This document shows positions 1-8,355 of a stretch of DNA of 64,000 nucleotides, piece by piece. A program made the translations under genes and the position numbers. Origin of the DNA: CAVOGJ01 sp963700865 (lineage in GTDB: Bacteria; Planctomycetota; Planctomycetia; Pirellulales; Pirellulaceae); the NCBI GenBank assembly GCA_963700865.1, contig CAVOZC010000022.1, forward strand, positions 62,001 through 126,000, given 5' to 3'. How positions within the stretch are numbered: the stretch's first letter is position 1; every line of letters begins with the position of its first letter. The notes under the pieces were generated by a model that saw only the letters and a program-made list of their open reading frames with translations, did no database searches and was not told where the DNA came from.

Positions 1-76
1 GTCCGCGGAGGTAGGTGTAGAGCGAGGAAGTCCCGCACTTTGGTGCACCGATGAGAAAAACATTGGGTCGTAACAT
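1..76 (-). CDS. Sulfotransferase, N-terminal fragment (runs off the window start)
   Basis: Only the first 25 codons are inside the window, read leftward from an ATG at 76. The peptide contains NVFLIGAPKCGTSSLYTYL, the classic 5'-phosphosulfate-binding loop of PAPS-dependent sulfotransferases, so the enzyme should transfer sulfate from PAPS to an acceptor, probably a glycan given its neighbours. It begins 11 bp after the stop of the flippase gene on the same strand, so the two are likely co-transcribed. The catalytic body and 3'-phosphate site lie outside the window. The loop motif is distinctive, so the family call is fairly secure; the substrate is not known. Confidence 0.75.
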   Translation of the reverse strand, partial: MLRPNVFLIGAPKCGTSSLYTYLRG

Positions 77-87
77 GGCACATCCGA

Positions 88-1479
88 CTAATTCGGTTGG
101 AGGGGAATCTCGGTCACCGGTGCGTCGTAAAGCGCGCCGCTGCGCTGCCGCGAACGTAGGTACCTGGGCCCACGGAGGGGCTCGGCACCAAAGGCCGCGG
201 TCGGCGCCCAGCCGACAATTTTGAAGTACAGAGCCAGCGTAATGACGCCATGCGCAACCGCTTGAATCAGCATCGCCACCGCGGCTCCCCACAATCCATA
301 ACGGGATACACAGAAAGATGTCAGCAGGATGAACGGAGGCAGCCCGACGGCATGCACGGTCAACAACAGCCAGAAGCGACGCATGGAGCGCAGTCCCACT
401 TCGGTCGGACGCAAGGCGAAAGATATCGCTGTGGCAACGACCATGCAGGTGAGAACCTCCGGAGAAGTCGCGTATTCGGCCCCATACACATGACCCAGGA
501 ACCATCGGCCAGCGATCACCGCCAGCACCACCGCTGCGGCTCCGCAAGCCGTTCCGAGCAGCACCAGACGGCCGACAACGCGTTGAAAGCCACCAAATTC
601 TTGCGTCCGCAAGAACCTCGCCAGGCGTGGCATGGCCGATTGGTTTACGGCCCGCACAAACGTCTCGGCAGCCAGCAGTACGTAGGCCATCGCGGCGAAG
701 ATGCCGAGCTCGGCCGGTCCGTAATGCCGCTCGACAAAGTAACGTGGGATATTCGCCTGCAATGCGAAGACGCCAGCCGCCAACCCGACGGGCAGCGAAT
801 GAACGAAGAGCCGCCTGAGTTCTCCTGGCGCCCAGCGTGGCCAAAGCGACCCACCCGCGATATGCCGGCCAAACCAGATGGCTTGCGGTAGATCATACAA
901 GACCAGGACCAGGGCCCAGGTCAACGCCAGCGTAACGCAGGCCCACAAGAGGCTGTTGGTCCAGGCGAAACCGCACCCCAAGGCCGCGACCGAGAGGGGT
1001 CCGCGCAGCAGCAATGAGCGTGAAACGAATTCCATGCGTTCCAGTTGCTGGTACCAGCCGTACAAAACATCGCTGATGGACTCGAACGCCTTCGCAATCG
1101 CTACCGCCAGGATCACCCCCAGCGTCGTCTGGTCATAACCACTAAAGCGAGCGACCAGGACGCAGGCGGCGACCGCTAACAGCATCCCGAGACAGCGAAA
1201 GGTCAGGCAGTCCCGCACGCTTACTTCTTCCTGTCCATTGGTGGCCTGCACCCATCGCAACTGCATCGTTGCCAGCATGATCACGGGCGCCGTCACCGCC
1301 AAGGCCAGGGCAAAGGTTCCCACGACTTCCGTACTACCGAGCCGCGCCAGCATGACGATCATTAACCATTGGCAGCCGGCGTAGACGGCATTGCCCACGA
1401 ACGTCCACGTGATATTCGCGCGCAGCGACGCCGGTTGACGGCGCGTGTCAAGTGATGGTGGACGGGGCGGGTTCGTCAT
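88..1479 (-). CDS. Oligosaccharide flippase family membrane protein (Wzx-like)
   Basis: 463 residues, almost entirely hydrophobic helices separated by short Arg/Lys-rich loops, about 12 predicted membrane spans beginning near residue 22. The pattern fits the MOP superfamily polysaccharide transporters that flip lipid-linked glycans across the inner membrane. Family members are usually 420-500 residues, so length agrees. No catalytic motif is expected. Upstream on the same strand is another multi-spanning protein, and downstream a sulfotransferase starts within 11 bp, giving a compact glycan assembly and modification group. The substrate cannot be told from sequence. A MurJ-type role is possible but the surrounding genes favour exopolysaccharide or O-antigen. 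Confidence 0.72.
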   Translation of the reverse strand: MTNPPRPPSLDTRRQPASLRANITWTFVGNAVYAGCQWLMIVMLARLGSTEVVGTFALALAVTAPVIMLATMQLRWVQATNGQEEVSVRDCLTFRCLGMLLAVAACVLVARFSGYDQTTLGVILAVAIAKAFESISDVLYGWYQQLERMEFVSRSLLLRGPLSVAALGCGFAWTNSLLWACVTLALTWALVLVLYDLPQAIWFGRHIAGGSLWPRWAPGELRRLFVHSLPVGLAAGVFALQANIPRYFVERHYGPAELGIFAAMAYVLLAAETFVRAVNQSAMPRLARFLRTQEFGGFQRVVGRLVLLGTACGAAAVVLAVIAGRWFLGHVYGAEYATSPEVLTCMVVATAISFALRPTEVGLRSMRRFWLLLTVHAVGLPPFILLTSFCVSRYGLWGAAVAMLIQAVAHGVITLALYFKIVGWAPTAAFGAEPLRGPRYLRSRQRSGALYDAPVTEIPLQPN

Positions 1480-1505
1480 GGCGATGGCACTCGATCTTGT
1501 GCTTC

Positions 1506-2904
1506 CTAGACGCGGGCTCGATGAATGACAGCAGTCGCCGTGGGAGACGCAGGGTGCGGGCTAGGGAAACGCCCCAAGGCCGGACGTGGCGCGAGCGGAG
1601 GTGACATCCGCGGATTCCCCGGCAACGCGCGGACGGCGAACCTGCGGTTCGCAATGGCCGCGGCCGGAAACACCGCGAGCGACACCAGGGCGGGAAAGGC
1701 CATCACGCGCTGGCGGGCCATCAAGCCCATGTTGTACATGTAGGTGAAATAGAAGGAGAGCGTCAGGACAACGACGAGCAGCGTGATCACGTAGGAGGTT
1801 CTCAGTAGATGTCTGCGATGCTGCAGGCGATACCAACCAAAGATCGATGTGGCCGTGATCAACCAGATTTCGGCACCGGCCGCAATTGTCGTGACGTCGG
1901 TCACCTCCCAGGGAAACGGCCTCAGGTTAATCAGTACGAATCCGCTCACCAAAGGAATCGGCGCTCCCCGTGCATACGTGATCGCTGAACCACCGGTCGA
2001 GTTCAGCTCATGGAACCGTTCGGTCAGGGTCGTACCCACGCCTTCCGCCGTGAGTCGCTCAAAGATCAAAGGGGCCATCGTCTTGAGCATGGCCAGCAAG
2101 GCCACCATGCCAACAGCCGTTCCGATCGCCATACCAATTTTTCGCTGACGTACGGCCACTCCGACGGAGAGCGCTACCAGGTAGGCCACCACGATATGGG
2201 GTCGAAGGAAGCCGGCGGTCAATAGTCCCAAAAACGGCCAGAAACGCTCGTGGGCCGGGCTGGTCGCTGGCGGGCGGCCGCGCATGGACGGGCGGCGTTC
2301 GCCGGGCATTGGCCGCCGCTCCGCGGACGGTTGCCCCGCGCCATCACCAGACCGGACCGCGGTCCGCAGCAACATGCAAATCCCCCACAGCATCGCGCCC
2401 TCCTTGAGATTGAAGGTGGTCCAAAAGATGGCGGAAGGATTGGCCATCGTGAACAAGACCACCCACAGTGGAAGCTGACGCGCCGACACCTGGACGCAAA
2501 TCAACTCGAGCAGCGAGAGCATGCCCCAAAAGCCAAGAAATCCCTGCAGCCCGTACGTCGTTACCTCCGTCACACCCGTGAGGGCGTAGAAGCAACCGAG
2601 TACAAATCGATAACCTTCATTGCCAAAGCCAAAGTACTCCAAGGCATAATGCCAGTCGCCGTTTCCCAGCAAGTAGGCGATTTCTCGAGCCATCTCCTCG
2701 TGGACCACACTATCGTCCGGATAGAAGACCGCATCGACATAGGCCTTCTTGATGAATGGCACGCACCACCAGGCTAAGGCCAAGGCGGACAAGGACTGAC
2801 TGCCACGAACGCAACGCGTGGGTGCGCTGCGTCGCTGAGATCACCAGCAACTGCATCAACAACAGAAAGCCAAGGCCGAACAGGATGTCGGGGAGATTGT
2901 TCAT
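1506..2904 (-). CDS. Multi-spanning membrane protein of a glycan locus (polymerase/ligase-like), frame broken near 2800
   Basis: The main frame (to 2792) encodes about 425 residues with roughly ten membrane helices, a Trp-rich N-terminus and a Pro/Arg-rich cytoplasmic loop near residues 150-175. NPSAIFWTTFNLKEG resembles the loops of EpsG/Wzy-type proteins only loosely, so polymerase or ligase is a guess. The main frame lacks a good start: it opens with TTG inside a hydrophobic helix. An ATG at 2904 in the neighbouring frame gives MNNLPDILFGLGFLLLMQLL, a convincing first membrane segment, and the two frames meet around 2795-2815, where one extra base in the window would explain the break. It lies next to the flippase and faces away from the sugar transferase. 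Confidence 0.55.
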
Positions 2905-3208
2905 GGCGACCGGACGAGTAACAAAGGGGACCCCGCACGATCGAGGGGGGGCGGACTTATAGTCGTCGAGAGCCCTGCGGGTCAACGCTTGCTATCGAAA
3001 CCAGACCCCCATTCGTCCGGCACGTCGAACCCAAGTGCCATGACCTGCGTAGGCAGTGCTCAGCAAATTACCCTAAGCCAGGTTGACGGCTGGCGGCGAA
3101 TCCGGGACTATCCGGCCGCCCAGGCGCGACACGGCAAGAGCCATGAACTGCCGATCCCTGGAGCTCCCGATCCAACCGACCTCGTTACGTGTCCGCACGC
3201 GAACCCAG
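2905..3208. other. Divergent intergenic region
   Basis: About 300 bp separate the leftward membrane-protein gene from the rightward sugar transferase. It must hold promoters for both directions. I see no clear sigma-54 or sigma-70 boxes, no hairpin with a T-run and no convincing small gene. Confidence 0.4.
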
Positions 3209-3871
3209 ATGACTCGCCGTTCCCTTCCACCACCGCAGCGCACCGCCGACTGGTATTCAGCCTGGGGCAAGCGGGCATTTGATCTGGCGGTTGGCAGCCT
3301 CATGCTGCTGTTGCTGCTGCCCGTCATTATCTTCGTCAGCATCCTGGTCGCGGTCTTCCTGGGCCGACCCGTTTTTTTTCGCCAGCAGCGACCGGGCAAG
3401 TCGGGCCGATTGTTCGAGATGATCAAGTTTCGCTCCATGACCAATGCCAAGGGTGCGGATGGCAATTTGCTTCCCGATGACCAGCGACTGACGCGTTTCG
3501 GGGCGTTTCTACGCGCGAGTAGCATCGACGAATTTCCCGAGTTGTGGAATGTGATGAAGGGAGAGATGAGTCTCGTGGGGCCGCGCCCGCTGCTGATTCA
3601 GTATCTGGACCGTTACAGCGACGAGCAATTCCGCAGGCACGAAGTGGCACCAGGAGTTACAGGTTGGGCACAAATCAACGGTCGCAATTCCATTTCCTGG
3701 GACGAAAAATTCTCCCTCGATCTTTGGTACGTCGACCACTACAGTCTGTGGGTCGACGTGAAGATCCTGTTTCTGACGGTCGTCAATGTACTAAGACGGA
3801 GTGGCATCTCGGCCGATGGCCACGCCACCATGCCCGAGTTCAGTGGTAATGGGGATACGGGGACCGCGTGA
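3209..3871 (+). CDS. Undecaprenyl-phosphate sugar-1-phosphate transferase (monotopic PGT)
   Basis: 220 residues from the ATG at 3209; the frame is open further upstream but that part is Arg-rich and unlike a protein. A single hydrophobic segment spans about residues 24-50, followed by RPVFFRQQRPG and FEMIKFRSM, the catalytic Asp-Glu pair at 107-108 in SSIDEFPELWNV, then MSLVGPRPLL and PGVTGWAQINGRN. These are all hallmarks of the bacterial sugar transferase (PglC/WcaJ/PssY core) family, which loads a sugar phosphate onto undecaprenyl phosphate at the cytoplasmic face and so starts glycan repeat-unit assembly. It is a short PglC-like form without the extra WcaJ N-terminal membrane domain. The formyltransferase follows about 100 bp downstream. 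Confidence 0.9.
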   Translation: MTRRSLPPPQRTADWYSAWGKRAFDLAVGSLMLLLLLPVIIFVSILVAVFLGRPVFFRQQRPGKSGRLFEMIKFRSMTNAKGADGNLLPDDQRLTRFGAFLRASSIDEFPELWNVMKGEMSLVGPRPLLIQYLDRYSDEQFRRHEVAPGVTGWAQINGRNSISWDEKFSLDLWYVDHYSLWVDVKILFLTVVNVLRRSGISADGHATMPEFSGNGDTGTA

Positions 3872-3972
3872 GAGGCATGGTTGGCGGGTCCCTGGCAGGA
3901 GCCGCCAAATTACCGGATGAGCGACTTGACGGCGCGGCACTTACTTCCACCTGGCGTCAAGGAGGACGCGTG

Positions 3973-4764
3973 ATGTTAGAGAACAAGCCACGGATCGCCT
4001 TGGCTGCGAACCGACAACTGGGCTATCGCGTGTTGCAACTGATGAATCAACAGGCGACGCCTCCGGTGGCATTGCTTCTGGCCGATGACAATTCCGCCGA
4101 CGAGTGGACGCGTCGCATGGAGGAAACGGTCACCCCCCAAACGCCCATCCTCTGCGGAAAAAAGTTTCGCCAGGCGGAGGGAATCGAACGGTTGCGGTCA
4201 CTGCGACTCGATTACGTGATCTCCGTCCACTTTCCCTATATTGTTCCCGAGACCGTGCTGCAACTTCCAAGCGTAGGAACGCTCAATCTGCACCCGGCCT
4301 ATCTGCCCTACAACCGAGGTTGGCACACGCCGTCCTGGGCGATTGCCGAGGGCACTCCCTACGGGGCCACGCTGCACTGGATGGACGCCGGGGTCGACAC
4401 GGGGGACATCGCGCTTCAGCGGCAACTGGACGTCCGTCCGGATGACACCGCCAATGGACTGTATCAACGGGTCCTCGATCTCGAGTTCGAGGTATTCCGA
4501 CGAGCGTTACCGCTGATCGTGGCTGGACGTCTGCCGCGGATTCCACAGACGGGGCAGGGGACGGAACATCGCAAACAGGACCTCCGGGCGGAACAACCGT
4601 TGCGGCTGGACGAATACCAACCGGTCGGCGAGACACTCCGGCGGCTGCGGGCCCTGACAACCAATTCCTGGGAGGAGGCTGCCTACTTCGAAAAAGACGG
4701 GCAGCGGTACCGCGTGCGGATTGAAATTCGCGCCGAGGCGGCCGCGGATCGCAAAGCGGCCTGA
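3973..4764 (+). CDS. Formyltransferase family protein, probably an amino-sugar N-formyltransferase
   Basis: 263 residues. I place the start at ATG 3973 because AAGGAGG lies 7-8 bp upstream; the frame continues upstream without protein-like content. The formyl-transferase core is clear: the N10-formyl-THF site with Asn105 and His107 in LNLHPAYLPYNRG, and the third catalytic residue Asp142 in DAGVDTGD, matching the Asn-His-Asp triad of methionyl-tRNA formyltransferase. There is no full FMT C-terminal domain, only a short tail of about 80 residues. With a sugar transferase just upstream, N-formylation of an amino sugar nucleotide is more likely than initiator-tRNA formylation. The exact substrate is inference. 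Confidence 0.78.
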   Translation: MLENKPRIALAANRQLGYRVLQLMNQQATPPVALLLADDNSADEWTRRMEETVTPQTPILCGKKFRQAEGIERLRSLRLDYVISVHFPYIVPETVLQLPSVGTLNLHPAYLPYNRGWHTPSWAIAEGTPYGATLHWMDAGVDTGDIALQRQLDVRPDDTANGLYQRVLDLEFEVFRRALPLIVAGRLPRIPQTGQGTEHRKQDLRAEQPLRLDEYQPVGETLRRLRALTTNSWEEAAYFEKDGQRYRVRIEIRAEAAADRKAA

Positions 4765-4780
4765 GGCCGAAAAGAGCCAG

Positions 4781-4797
4781 AAACCTGCCGGTTTTTT
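4781..4797 (+). terminator. Weak intrinsic terminator after the formyltransferase gene
   Basis: AAACC-TGCC-GGTTT followed by further T residues, starting 16 bp after the stop. The stem is only about 5 bp, so termination may be partial. Position and T-run support the call. Confidence 0.35.
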
Positions 4798-4895
4798 CAC
4801 CGCACTACGACGCGGATGATCGCGCGCCTATAATCTTGCAATCGCGACCTGCGCGTCGTGACTCGGAATTTCCAGTTTTGACGGAGGCGTCCATC

Positions 4896-5570
4896 GTGTT
4901 CTTCGATCCGATCTATTTCCTGTTCGCTCTTCCTCCCCTGCTGCTCGGTTTTTGGGCTCAGAGCCGCGTGCGGTCGGCTTATGCGCAGGCCATGCGGCAA
5001 CCGTCCTCGTTGAGCGGCGCGGCGGCGGCACGGCACATCCTCGACGAATCGGGCATGAGCAACGTGCGCATCGAACAGGTCCCGGGCGAATTAAGCGACC
5101 ACTATGACCCGCGTTCCAAGGTCTTACGGCTCAGCCAGGACGTCTACCAGGGCCGTACCTTGGCTTCGGTCGGGATCGCGGCTCACGAAGCGGGGCACGC
5201 CATTCAGGACGCGAAGCACTACGCCCCGTTGATCATCCGCAATCTGGCCGTACCGGCGGCGAATTTCGGGAGCAACACGGGGATCTTATTTTTCATCGGA
5301 GGCATGATCTTCCAATGGCCCGCCTTGATCTGGGTCGGCATCGCCCTGTTTGGCGTGACCGTGTTCTTTCAGATCATCAATCTGCCCGTTGAGTTCGACG
5401 CCAGCCACCGCGCGAAGGCGCTGCTGGTGGAACGCGGCATCGTGCCGCCGCAAGAAATGATCTACGTGAATAAGGTGCTCAACGCGGCGGCCTGGACGTA
5501 TGTGGCGGCGACGCTGCAGGCCGTGATGGTGTTGCTCTACTACATTTTCCGCGCGTCAGACCGGCGTTAG
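4896..5570 (+). CDS. Neutral zinc metallopeptidase, YugP family
   Basis: 224 residues from a GTG at 4896, chosen because GGAGG lies 8 bp upstream and the encoded FFDPIYFLFALPPLLLGFWA is a normal first membrane segment for this family. The zinc-binding HEAGH is at about residues 97-101, preceded by the conserved GIAAHEAGHAIQ context; INLPVEFDASHRA further on supplies the likely third ligand region. Two or three more hydrophobic helices follow. YugP-like proteins are membrane-bound proteases of about 225 residues with unknown substrates, so length and layout agree. Its stop overlaps the stop of the opposite-strand DUF456 gene by 4 bp. Confidence 0.85.
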   Translation: MFFDPIYFLFALPPLLLGFWAQSRVRSAYAQAMRQPSSLSGAAAARHILDESGMSNVRIEQVPGELSDHYDPRSKVLRLSQDVYQGRTLASVGIAAHEAGHAIQDAKHYAPLIIRNLAVPAANFGSNTGILFFIGGMIFQWPALIWVGIALFGVTVFFQIINLPVEFDASHRAKALLVERGIVPPQEMIYVNKVLNAAAWTYVAATLQAVMVLLYYIFRASDRR

Positions 5571-6139
5571 GGCAGAAGCAGACCGGCAAACACCACGGCC
5601 ACCATCAAGCCTCCGACCAGGGTCTTGGCCAGCGAACCCAGCAACCGCCCCCAAAAAGCGGCATAACCCACACGCAGGCTGTCCCCCAACTCGCGTCCGT
5701 GCCAGTCCTCGCCGGCAGCCGCGCCGACGAGGGCTCCCAGGCTCGCAAACAGCAGCACGGCCAACACGGAACCGACGACCGGTACGGGCAAGCCCAAGAT
5801 GGCACCCGCCAGCCCTCCGATCACGGAGCCGACCAGCGCCAGCAAGGCGCTCAAGCGGGTGCCCCCCTGGCTGCGAACGCCAGCGGCACCGGCGAAAAAT
5901 TCCAGCAATTCTCCCAGCACCGCCAGGCCCGCCAGACCCACCAGCAGCGGCCACGCAATGCGAATCCGCCAGTCCAGCGGCAAACACGCATCGAATGCCA
6001 GGCAGGCCACCAGGATTCCCCAATTGCCGGGGAGTCCCGCCAACGTCGCTGCCCAGCAGGCCACGACGAACACGAGCAACAACGCCACGGCGGTGACAGC
6101 GAGTGTCCACGAAAGGTAAGGGGTCCAATCGATATTCAT
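5567..6139 (-). CDS. DUF456 domain-containing membrane protein
   Basis: 190 residues, hydrophobic throughout, with the DUF456 signatures LPGNWGI near the N-terminus, GELLEFFAGAAGVRSQGGT in the middle and glycine-rich helices such as GGLAGAILGLPVPVVGS. DUF456 proteins have about four to six membrane helices and Gly-zipper repeats; their role is unknown. Length is typical. The gene lies downstream of hsp20 on the same strand but a strong terminator separates them, so it probably has its own promoter. Confidence 0.82.
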   Translation of the reverse strand: MNIDWTPYLSWTLAVTAVALLLVFVVACWAATLAGLPGNWGILVACLAFDACLPLDWRIRIAWPLLVGLAGLAVLGELLEFFAGAAGVRSQGGTRLSALLALVGSVIGGLAGAILGLPVPVVGSVLAVLLFASLGALVGAAAGEDWHGRELGDSLRVGYAAFWGRLLGSLAKTLVGGLMVAVVFAGLLLP

Positions 6140-6156
6140 GCGTCCAGTGACTCACA

Positions 6157-6191
6157 AGAAAAAGGGCCACGCACAGGGTAGTGCGTGGCCC
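6157..6191 (-). terminator. Strong intrinsic terminator of hsp20
   Basis: Reading the minus strand, GGGCCACGCAC and GTGCGTGGCCC form a perfect 11-bp stem around a 6-nt loop and are followed by five T residues. It starts about 27 bp after the hsp20 stop and shields the DUF456 gene. Confidence 0.9.
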
Positions 6192-6217
6192 GCGTAAGGA
6201 TCAAGCCGCCAAGATCG

Positions 6218-6667
6218 TTATGACTTGACGGGGATCTTTGTCGGCTTAGCCCGTTCCGATTTGGGAACCATCACGTGCAAAATGCCGTTCTTATATTCTG
6301 CCGAAACACCGGTGGGGTCGACGTCCTGCCCGAGCGTGAACGTGCGGCGGAATTTGCCGTACTGACGCTCAAGACGGTGGTACGTCTTCCCCTCAGTCTT
6401 CGTCTCCCGCTCCCGTTCCCCGGTCACCGATAGTCGACCTTCGTGGAATTCAATATTGAAGTCCTCTGGCTGCATACCGGGCAGCTCAATCGCCAGCTCG
6501 TAGGCCGATTCCGTTTCCGCGACGTTCGTCCGCGGTGCGAAGGATGCCAATTCGTCGCTCCCGGCCGACTCGTCTTGCAATCGACTTGCCAGCCCCTCCA
6601 TCTCACGAACGAATGCGTCCACAAATTGTCCACCCGCCGAATTCCACGGAACTAATTGACGTACCAT
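6218..6667 (-). CDS. Small heat shock protein, Hsp20/alpha-crystallin family
   Basis: 149 residues. The start at 6667 is fixed by AGGAGG 7 bp upstream (6675-6680). The alpha-crystallin domain covers about residues 48-140: TNVAETESAYELAIELPGM, GRLSVTGERE, then RTFTLGQDVDP and the diagnostic A-x-x-x-n-G-I-L family motif in YKNGILHVMVPK. Hsp20 proteins are ATP-independent cytoplasmic holdases that keep unfolding proteins soluble under stress. Regulation looks unusual: a sigma-54 consensus promoter lies upstream (6798-6814) and I found no CIRCE element. A strong terminator follows, so the gene is monocistronic. Confidence 0.93.
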   Translation of the reverse strand: MVRQLVPWNSAGGQFVDAFVREMEGLASRLQDESAGSDELASFAPRTNVAETESAYELAIELPGMQPEDFNIEFHEGRLSVTGERERETKTEGKTYHRLERQYGKFRRTFTLGQDVDPTGVSAEYKNGILHVMVPKSERAKPTKIPVKS

Positions 6668-6797
6668 TTTCTTGCCTCCTAAAACACGGTCCCTGATGGT
6701 TGATGACATGTGCGGTTGGCGTTGGCCACGGCGGCCTTCACCCACACCCCACGTAGGAGCAAAACCAAACATTGCCACAGTCGTGAATCACATTAGT

Positions 6798-6814
6798 AGC
6801 AAAGTCCGTGCCAA
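6798..6814 (-). promoter_or_regulatory. Sigma-54 (RpoN) -24/-12 promoter for hsp20
   Basis: On the minus strand the sequence TTGGCACGGACTTTGCT matches the RpoN consensus TTGGCACG-N4-TTGCW at every fixed position, with the GG and GC pairs correctly spaced. It points at hsp20; transcription would start near 6787, giving a leader of about 120 nt. Confidence 0.72.
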
Positions 6815-7289
6815 ATCACCTTCGCTATTCCTAAGGTGTTGCGCGGTAATTATTTCGGACAAGTCCATTTGACGACCCGCATGTGGGCCCGGCGACGGCT
6901 GTGTCAGATTGGCAGGGTCCACGGGCAGCAAATTTGCCAAAGGGGCCACGGCAAGCGAAAAAGGCGAGGACACCGTGTCTCGCCCGGGACGGTCGTGCCG
7001 ATCCGGACGCCCTCTCGAAGACCACGGCGCAATCACATTTCGAGCCGAACACGATTGGCCGGAAGCCTATCCCACCTGGAAATCGACAGGCTCCACGTTC
7101 CCGCGGCGGTCGCGCTGCCGCCTCGCGCGACGATCCGCAGGTCCCCGCCGAGCCGGCATGATCGCCACATTGGAAACGACCCGTCGTGGCTCGACCGGTT
7201 CGCGACGATTGCTGCAATGCCGCTGCAGGCTCAGTGGGAAACGGGTCGATTTTCGAGAGAAAACGGCCCGTTACCAGGGAGGAAACGCG
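6815..7289. other. Intergenic region between hsp20 promoter and next gene
   Basis: About 475 bp. Open frames run through it on both strands but their translations are Arg/Pro/Ser-rich without family features. An enhancer-type activator site for the sigma-54 promoter would be expected here; I cannot point to a specific inverted repeat. Confidence 0.35.
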
Positions 7290-8066
7290 GTGAATCGGCT
7301 CAACACACGAGGTTCGGTCCAATTCTGTATCGACTTGGGAAGCATTCCCGAGGGAATGCCCTTGGAATCTCACCACCGAACGCTGGCCGTGGTTGAAGCC
7401 ATCCTGGACAGCTTGCATCGCCACGGCCTGCTCGCCACCTGGGCCGTTCCTCCGTGGGCGGCGAGCCGGCTGATCGAAACCCTCGCCGCAGGCAAGCATG
7501 AATTGGCACTGACCGCCACGTCGGCCTGGTTCTCGTCGTCGCGGAAACGGAGCGACATCGAGCGCACCCTGCAGGATGTTCGGCAACGGCATGAAGCCGC
7601 GGGCGTGTCGTTGAGCAGTCTGGTGGTCGCTTCGACCCTTCCGGAATCTTACGGTGCGTTGCTCGCGAACCATGGGATGCGGGTGCTGCGACAGGGCCAC
7701 GTCGCGCGCGGCTGGCTGGGGGCTCCGACTCGAATCGGGCGACTGTGGCGCGTTCCGGTCACGGGCACGCTTCCAGGGACGGGAGGGTGGCTGGCTCGCT
7801 GGGACCATCACTTTCAGGCCAAGGCCAGCCTGCACCGAGCACTGACGCAACGAAGAACGGAGCACGTGGCGATTGATATGCAGGAGGTTACCGCGGGGCG
7901 CGGCGGTCGTGTTTCCACGCGGACACTCGACCGTATCTTTCGTCTGGCGGGGCGACTGGTGGCCGCGGAAAAACTAGCCGTCGAGACGCTCGCCATGGCC
8001 GCGGCCCGTTGGGCCGCGCCGACCACTCGCCACTCGCAGCGTTCGGTGCTGCGGCCCGCCGCCTGA
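7290..8066 (+). CDS. Conserved-type protein with a weak polysaccharide-deacetylase (NodB fold) resemblance
   Basis: 258 residues from a GTG at 7290 with AGGGAGGA about 7 bp upstream; the frame is open for 380 bp more upstream but that part is low-quality Arg-rich sequence. The N-terminus VQFCIDLGSIPEGMP, then AILDSLHRHGLLATWAVPPW, echo strands 1 and 2 of NodB-type deacetylases (the ATW-V segment corresponds to ATFFV), and HELALTATSAWF sits where the second metal motif H(S/T)xxH would be. The normal Asp-Asp and His-x3-His metal ligands are not visible, so if the fold is right it is catalytically altered. The C-terminus is helical and basic. Function unknown. Confidence 0.5.
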   Translation: MNRLNTRGSVQFCIDLGSIPEGMPLESHHRTLAVVEAILDSLHRHGLLATWAVPPWAASRLIETLAAGKHELALTATSAWFSSSRKRSDIERTLQDVRQRHEAAGVSLSSLVVASTLPESYGALLANHGMRVLRQGHVARGWLGAPTRIGRLWRVPVTGTLPGTGGWLARWDHHFQAKASLHRALTQRRTEHVAIDMQEVTAGRGGRVSTRTLDRIFRLAGRLVAAEKLAVETLAMAAARWAAPTTRHSQRSVLRPAA

Positions 8067-8172
8067 TGCCGGGGTGGATCAAATCACAGGGCAGGTTGGC
8101 TACGCGTGTCCACCTGACGCCTGATTACGAGGACGGGGCGGCATTTCCCGAGCACCGGATGGAAGAGTCCGT

Positions 8173-8355
8173 TCAGCGAACTTCCTTGTAGGTCGTCCAA
8201 CTGATATAGGCGAGTCCCAGGGAGCAGAGGACGAAAATCAAATCCATCAACCAATTGGCTTTTTGAAACGGGATACCGATTGCCAGATCCAGCCCAAAGA
8301 GGAACAGCAACAACACGGCAGTCGCCAGGGACATGATGGTCAGTCCTTTTGCCAT
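8173..8355 (-). CDS. Small membrane protein, two predicted helices
   Basis: 60 residues from the ATG at 8355 (MAKGLTIMSLATAVLLLFLF...). Two hydrophobic segments at about 8-26 and 35-52 are separated by a short loop with FQKANW, and the tail is YKEVR. Hydrophobicity and a clean start suggest a real gene; the open frame upstream of 8355 is not protein-like. No family was recognised. It stands alone between convergent and divergent neighbours. Confidence 0.55.
   Translation of the reverse strand: MAKGLTIMSLATAVLLLFLFGLDLAIGIPFQKANWLMDLIFVLCSLGLAYISWTTYKEVR

Noticed and set aside
6668..6860. CIRCE element upstream of hsp20
   Set aside because: I looked for TTAGCACTC-N9-GAGTGCTAA on both strands and found nothing close.
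6831..7865. 344-codon minus-strand open frame across the hsp20 upstream region
   Set aside because: It overlaps the deacetylase-like gene and the sigma-54 promoter; Arg/Pro/Ser-rich and without a ribosome binding site.
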